DNA of 64,000 nt from Rathayibacter sp. Leaf185 (lineage in GTDB: Bacteria; Actinomycetota; Actinomycetes; Actinomycetales; Microbacteriaceae). The notes beneath the pieces were generated by a model, which saw only the letters and a program-made list of their open reading frames with translations, had not been told where the DNA came from and did not search any database. Where the stretch lies: contig NZ_LMPP01000001.1 in the NCBI RefSeq assembly GCF_001423885.1, positions 1,341,543-1,405,542 on the forward strand, read 5' to 3'. Shown piece by piece: positions 60,275 through 64,000 of the stretch. The position numbers were made by a program, and so were the translations under genes. Position 1 is the stretch's first letter. Each line of letters opens with the position of its first letter.

Positions 60275-61792
60275 ATGCCCGACATCACCGACGTCCTCAT
60301 CATCGGCAGCGGCATCATGGGTGCCGCCGTGGCCAGAGGGCTGCGTGACGCCGACCCGACCGTCTCGATCCTCATGATCGACGGCGGGCCCGCGGCGGGC
60401 TCCGTCCCCGGGCTGCACCTGCACGACAGCGAGGAGCCCGAGATCTGGAGCCGCTACAACCAGCGGGTGGCCACTGGAGTGCAGGGTCTGTACACCGGCG
60501 CCGACGTCACTCCGGACATCACCGACGAGCTCCGCTCGGTCGAGCCCGGCATGTACAACCTGTCGGCGATGGGAGGCGACGCCCGCGCCATGCCCGCGAG
60601 CGCGGTGGCGTGGAACGTCGGCGGCATGGGCGTGCACTGGACGGCCGCCACTCCTCGGCCCGCCGGCGACGAGGTGTTCGACGACGGCGACCCTGAGCAG
60701 TGGGCCGCCGACCTCGCCCGCGCCGAGCAGCTGCTCGACGTGCACGAGTCCCCGCTCGGGCCGACAGACCCCGGCAGGGTGGTCCTCGACGTGCTCGAGG
60801 ACGTCTTCGGGCCGGTGAGTGCTCCCGGCCGTCATCCGCGGCCGATGCCGATGGCGGTCGCCGGCAACCCGACGGGCCCGCTCGCGCGCACCGGCCCCAA
60901 CCGCGTGTTCCCGCCGATCTCGAGCGGAGGCGACGACGCGTTCGAGCTCCGGGCCGGCGCGCTCGCGGTGGCGGTCCGCCTCGACGACGGGCGGGCGGTC
61001 GGCGCGCGGGTGCGCGAGATCGCGACCGGCCGCGAGTACGACATCGACGCGCGGGTGACCCTCGTCTGCGCCGACGTCGTCCGCACTCCGCAGCTGCTCT
61101 TCGCGTCGGGCATCCGACCGGAGGCGCTCGGCCGCTTCCTCAACGAGCACGCGTTCGTGACCGCGCGAGTGGTCATGGACCTCGAGCGCTTCGGCCTCGA
61201 CGCCGCGGGGCTGCCGATGCTGCGCGAGGGCGAGTTCGCCACCGACTCCCTCTGGCTGCCGCAGAACGGAGAGGCGCAGCCGTTCCACGGCCAGATCATG
61301 AACACGGTGTTCCTCGACGAGCAGCGCACTCCGTTCGCCTACTCCGTGGGCCTGTCCTTCTACACGCCGGTCGAGTCCCGGCCCGAGAACAGGCTGGTGT
61401 TCTCGGAGGAGGAGACCGATGTGACGGGCATGCCGCGCCTCCGCGTGGAGTTCGACTACACCGACCGCGACCTCGCCCTGATCGAGGACGCCCGCGAGCG
61501 GATCCGCACAGTGGCCGAGCGCTTCGGCACCTTCGACCCGGCGACCGAGTGCGTCGTGCTCGCGCCGGGCTCGTCCCTGCACCTGACGGGGACGGTGCGC
61601 TCGGGCGCTGTGGACGACGGCACCAGCGTCTGCGACCCCTCCGGCAGGGTGTGGGGCGTCGAGGGGCTCTACCTCGCGGGCACCGGCGTCATCCCGACTC
61701 CGGTGGTCTGCAATGCGACCCTGACCGGCACGATCACCGCCGTGCGCGCGACCAGGGCTGTGCTCGCCGAGCTCGAGGGCGCGCGCGTGTGA
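60275..61792 (+). CDS. GMC-type sugar oxidase (pyranose/C-glycoside oxidase-like)
   Basis: 505 residues from ATG at 60275. FAD-binding start DVLIIGSGIMGAAVARGL. WNVGGMGVHWTAATPRP (His121) aligns with the GGMSTHWTCATPRF segment of pyranose 2-oxidase, where this His carries the covalent flavin. The catalytic pair is present as His436 (LHLTGTVR) and Asn480 (CNATLTG). Bacterial relatives include pyranose oxidases and C-glycoside 3-oxidases that oxidise the sugar C3-OH and start glycoside cleavage. The TIM-barrel gene at 62657 could then cleave the 3-keto product. At about 505 residues it is shorter than fungal enzymes (about 620). Oxidase versus dehydrogenase cannot be told. Confidence 0.85.
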   Translation: MPDITDVLIIGSGIMGAAVARGLRDADPTVSILMIDGGPAAGSVPGLHLHDSEEPEIWSRYNQRVATGVQGLYTGADVTPDITDELRSVEPGMYNLSAMGGDARAMPASAVAWNVGGMGVHWTAATPRPAGDEVFDDGDPEQWAADLARAEQLLDVHESPLGPTDPGRVVLDVLEDVFGPVSAPGRHPRPMPMAVAGNPTGPLARTGPNRVFPPISSGGDDAFELRAGALAVAVRLDDGRAVGARVREIATGREYDIDARVTLVCADVVRTPQLLFASGIRPEALGRFLNEHAFVTARVVMDLERFGLDAAGLPMLREGEFATDSLWLPQNGEAQPFHGQIMNTVFLDEQRTPFAYSVGLSFYTPVESRPENRLVFSEEETDVTGMPRLRVEFDYTDRDLALIEDARERIRTVAERFGTFDPATECVVLAPGSSLHLTGTVRSGAVDDGTSVCDPSGRVWGVEGLYLAGTGVIPTPVVCNATLTGTITAVRATRAVLAELEGARV

Positions 61793-61801
61793 CCGGCACG
61801 C

Positions 61802-61944
61802 GTGCGATCTGCAGGAGCCGGCGCGGTCCGCAGGCTCTCGTACGATCTGCAGGAGCCGGCGCGGTCTGCAGGTGATCCGCCCCGCACGATGCCTGTCAGG
61901 CGGCAGAACCGCCCTTCCGCCCGCGATCTCCTGCAGATCGAACC
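61802..61944. repeat. Inverted 19-bp-unit array, family A (copy 4)
   Basis: Four forward units at 61802, 61821, 61840 and 61859, each 19 bp apart, and an inverted CTCCTGCAGATCG at about 61928. It begins 10 bp after the oxidase stop and ends 29 bp before the deaminase start. It splits the operon, so transcription may be partly terminated or processed here. Confidence 0.8.
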
Positions 61945-61972
61945 CGAACCCCACCCGCCCAGGAGGCCACCC

Positions 61973-62587
61973 GTGAACATCGACCAGCTCGCCACCCGCT
62001 ACGAGATCGCCCTGCCCGCGTGGATCGAGGACGCCGTCCGCGACGTCCCCGAGTTCCTCCCCGAGCGCGAGGACCGCATGGCGCTCGTGCACGCTCTCGC
62101 CGACCGCAACTTCCGCGAGGGCAACGGCGGCCCGTTCGCCGCGATCGTCGTCGAGCGCGACTCCGGCCGCCTGGTGTCGGTCGGCGTCAACGTGGTCCTC
62201 GCGAGCGGAGTCTCGTCGGGGCACGCGGAGGTCACCGCGCTCGGTCTCGCCCAGACCGCGATCGGCGGCTGGGACCTCGGCGGCGAGGGTCTCCCCGCGC
62301 ACGAGCTCGTCGTCAACTGGCGCCCGTGCGTCCAGTGCTACGGAGCCACGCTGTGGTCGGGAGTCCGCCGCCTCGTCGTCGCCGGCTCCGGCCCCGAGCT
62401 CGAGGAGATCTCAACCTTCGACGAGGGCCCGATGCGCGACGACTGGGCCGCCGCGTTCGAGGCGCGCGGCATCGAGGTCGTCGACGGCGTCCTGCGCGAC
62501 GAGGCGCTGGCCGTGTTCCGCGCCTACCGCGCCCACGTCGACGCCGGCAGCGTCCTCGTCTACAACGCCCGCGCCGCCTCCGACTGA
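61973..62587 (+). CDS. Cytidine/deoxycytidylate deaminase-fold protein (guanine deaminase-like)
   Basis: 204 residues from GTG at 61973, with a perfect AGGAGG 6-11 nt upstream. Zinc site: His84 and Glu86 (SGHAEVTAL) and Cys119, Cys122 (RPCVQCYGA). This is the nucleoside/guanine deaminase branch of the CDA fold. The N-terminus carries about 45 extra residues before the core. Its link to sugar metabolism is unclear; it may act on a nitrogenous or modified substrate delivered by the operon. Confidence 0.85.
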   Translation: MNIDQLATRYEIALPAWIEDAVRDVPEFLPEREDRMALVHALADRNFREGNGGPFAAIVVERDSGRLVSVGVNVVLASGVSSGHAEVTALGLAQTAIGGWDLGGEGLPAHELVVNWRPCVQCYGATLWSGVRRLVVAGSGPELEEISTFDEGPMRDDWAAAFEARGIEVVDGVLRDEALAVFRAYRAHVDAGSVLVYNARAASD

Positions 62588-62656
62588 CCCACCCGACCCG
62601 TTCCTGCGGGATCTCCGCATCCCGCCGACCCCACCCCCTCGAGAAAGCAGCCCCGC

Positions 62657-63610
62657 ATGCTCCGTCGCTCGCAGTTCGCGCTCAACGCCATCCAGTGGAT
62701 CAACGTGAAGGCCGATCCCGCCGACCCGACCAGCGAGTCGCTGTGGCGCTTCGCCGACCCCGCCTTCCGCGCCGAGTACCCGGAGGTGCTGCGCGAGATC
62801 CGCGACGCCGGCTTCGGCGCCACGATGCTCGAGGTCCTCGCCACGCAGACCCTCCAGGACTACGCGCGCATGATCGAGGAGTCGGGGCTCGAGCTCGCCC
62901 CGGGCTACGCCTCCGTCGCCCTGCCCGAGGACACGGGCCGCACCCTCGAGCGCGGCAGCGCCGAGTGGGTGCACTGGTTCGACGGCATCCGCCGCAAGGC
63001 CGAGGAGACCAACTACGTCGGACTCGACACGGTCTTCCTCGCGCCCGAGGTCAGTTTCGAGCCGGGCGTCGTCCGCACCCAGCAGTCGGTCGCGGTCGGA
63101 GCGGGGTTCGACGAGGGCCGGCTCGACCGCGTCATCGAGATCCTCGCCGAGGCGGCGGAGGTGCTGCGCGCGGAGGGAGTCCAGGCCGGACTGCACAACC
63201 ACGTCGGCACCTGGGTCGAGACCGAGCACGAGATCGACCGCGTGCTCGCCGCGATCGACCCGGCGCTGCTGGGCGCCTCCTTCGACATCGGCCACCTGGT
63301 CTGGGCGGGGATCGACCCGGTCGCGATGATCGAGCGCTACTCCGACCGCCTGATCGATCTGCACGTGAAGGATCTGCACCTCGGCATCGCGGAGGCGAGC
63401 CGCGCGGTCCCGACGCCCTACGACCGGGCCACCGACAGCGGCCTGTTCCTCGAGCCGGGGCTCGGTGGCATCGACCTCGACGGCGTGCTCGCCGCGCTGC
63501 CCGCGGACTTCGGCGGCTGGATCATCGTCGAGGTCGACCGCGCGAGCATGCCGCCCGCCGACAGCGCCCGCGTCAGCGGCGCCTGGCTCGACCGCGTCGC
63601 GACCGCCTGA
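62657..63610 (+). CDS. Sugar phosphate isomerase/epimerase-type TIM-barrel protein
   Basis: 317 residues from ATG at 62657. AP-endonuclease-2-like barrel with a predicted metal site: His180, His182 and Glu189 in LHNHVGTWVETE, Asp210 and His213 (SFDIGHL), His236 (DLHVKDLH) and Glu292 (IIVEVDRA). Family members isomerise sugars; the same fold supplies the large subunit of C-glycoside deglycosidases (CarB/DfgA-type). Being the last gene after an oxidase, it could act on a 3-keto sugar. The small beta-subunit of known deglycosidases is not seen here. It ends 130 bp from convergent nadE. Confidence 0.85.
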   Translation: MLRRSQFALNAIQWINVKADPADPTSESLWRFADPAFRAEYPEVLREIRDAGFGATMLEVLATQTLQDYARMIEESGLELAPGYASVALPEDTGRTLERGSAEWVHWFDGIRRKAEETNYVGLDTVFLAPEVSFEPGVVRTQQSVAVGAGFDEGRLDRVIEILAEAAEVLRAEGVQAGLHNHVGTWVETEHEIDRVLAAIDPALLGASFDIGHLVWAGIDPVAMIERYSDRLIDLHVKDLHLGIAEASRAVPTPYDRATDSGLFLEPGLGGIDLDGVLAALPADFGGWIIVEVDRASMPPADSARVSGAWLDRVATA

Positions 63611-63653
63611 CAGGGCGGCTGACCAGGACGGTGCCCGACCTGCACGTCGCCGA

Positions 63654-63724
63654 GCGCAACGTCGGCTGAGACGAGGTCTCAGCCACGATCAGCCGTGAGA
63701 CCCGCCCTCAGCTGACGTTGTGCA
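63654..63724. repeat. Family C inverted repeat (copy 2), possible terminator
   Basis: GCGCAACGTCGGCTGAG (63654-63670) and CTCAGCTGACGTTGTGC pair imperfectly; the core GCACAACGTCAGCTGAG is that of 25153-25226. It lies between two convergent stops (63610 and 63740). Confidence 0.7.
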
Positions 63725-63739
63725 GCCGAGCGCGAGCGG

Positions 63740-64000
63740 TCAGCGCCACCAGCCGTCGAACATCGACAGCGGGACCTGGCGCTTGTGCTCGGTCGCGGCG
63801 TAGCGCGCCTCGATCGCGTCGGCGACCTCCGGAGCGACGTCACCGCCCTCGAGGTAGGTGTCGAGGTCGGCGTAGACGAGCCCGAGGTTCGATTCGTCGG
63901 TCTGGCCGGGGTTGTCGTCGAGCAGGTCGGCCGTCGGCGCCTTCTCGTAGAGGCGGGCCGGAGCGTCGAGGTGCTCGAGCAGCGAGCGGCCCTGGCGCTT
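63740..64000 (-). CDS. nadE: NAD+ synthetase, C-terminal part (5' end outside window)
   Basis: 87 residues of the C-terminus are visible: [61 protein letters not shown] and [14 protein letters not shown] end the protein. These are the conserved C-terminal features of NH3- or glutamine-dependent NadE (KxPTADLL, PGQTDE, FDxWW), which makes NAD+ from deamido-NAD+ and ammonia. The frame runs to the last base of the window. Whether a glutaminase domain is present cannot be seen. Confidence 0.95.
   Translation of the reverse strand, partial: KRQGRSLLEHLDAPARLYEKAPTADLLDDNPGQTDESNLGLVYADLDTYLEGGDVAPEVADAIEARYAATEHKRQVPLSMFDGWWR

Noticed and set aside
58340-62302. A ~1,300-codon open frame on the minus strand
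   Set aside because: It is antisense to the esterase, ROK, oxidase and deaminase genes, has low-complexity His/Arg/Asp composition and no domain; typical of GC-rich shadow frames.

Overview
The window is 64 kb of very GC-rich DNA with densely packed genes, GTG starts and ATGA overlaps. Marker genes fit a high-GC Gram-positive of the Microbacteriaceae type (Rathayibacter, Clavibacter or Curtobacterium relatives): nucS, the clpS/DUF2017 pair, a HspR-type operator before a clpB-like gene, short-leader TAGGCT promoters, class E sortase anchoring and a dprE1/dprE2/ubiA/gtrA set. The genus is a guess. I see no rRNA or tRNA gene, prophage, transposase or CRISPR array. Both edges cut a gene: nucS (3' end missing) at the left, nadE (5' end missing) at the right.

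Layout. 1-10 kb: nucS, an alpha/beta hydrolase, an SDR-MFS pair divergent from a LacI regulator with a 26-bp perfect palindrome between them, a 667-bp gene-free stretch with two repeat types, a MATE exporter, small genes and a BASS/ACR3 permease. 9-18.5 kb: the most striking unit, a putative c-di-GMP-controlled exopolysaccharide system. It has a membrane GGDEF-EAL protein, a BcsB-like surface protein, a GT-C glycosyltransferase and a GT2 polymer synthase with an N-terminal MshEN (c-di-GMP-binding) domain; a beta-helix lyase-like protein is divergent. 18.6-23 kb: a lipoprotein and the DPA (decaprenyl-phosphoryl-arabinose) pathway genes. 23-29 kb: a Na+/H+ antiporter and a PspC/two-component stress module. 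29-38 kb: a flavodoxin-fold reductase, PAP2, a wall-anchored PhoX, a QorR/QorB-like redox pair, an M13 peptidase and a catalytically dead class A beta-lactamase homologue. 38-46 kb: an NTA-type monooxygenase, an MFS protein, an RpiR regulator, and a divergent tripartite tricarboxylate transporter with an RraA-like lyase. 46-54 kb: an F420-type oxidoreductase, ClpS, DUF2017, DUF1206, a sigma-like protein, an N-domain-less ClpB, RadC and an alcohol dehydrogenase. 54.6-63.6 kb: a carbohydrate (possibly C-glycoside) utilisation operon with a sugar ABC importer, esterase, ROK regulator, pyranose/C-glycoside oxidase-like flavoprotein, deaminase and TIM-barrel isomerase.

Throughout the window, intergenic elements built from inverted units sit at 3' ends of genes. 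Three of the five sequence families (A, D, E) share a strict 19-bp unit period; the others (B, C) are simple long hairpins. Thirteen loci were found, each next to at least one stop codon and none in a divergent promoter gap. They look like a modular class of terminators or 3'-end elements.
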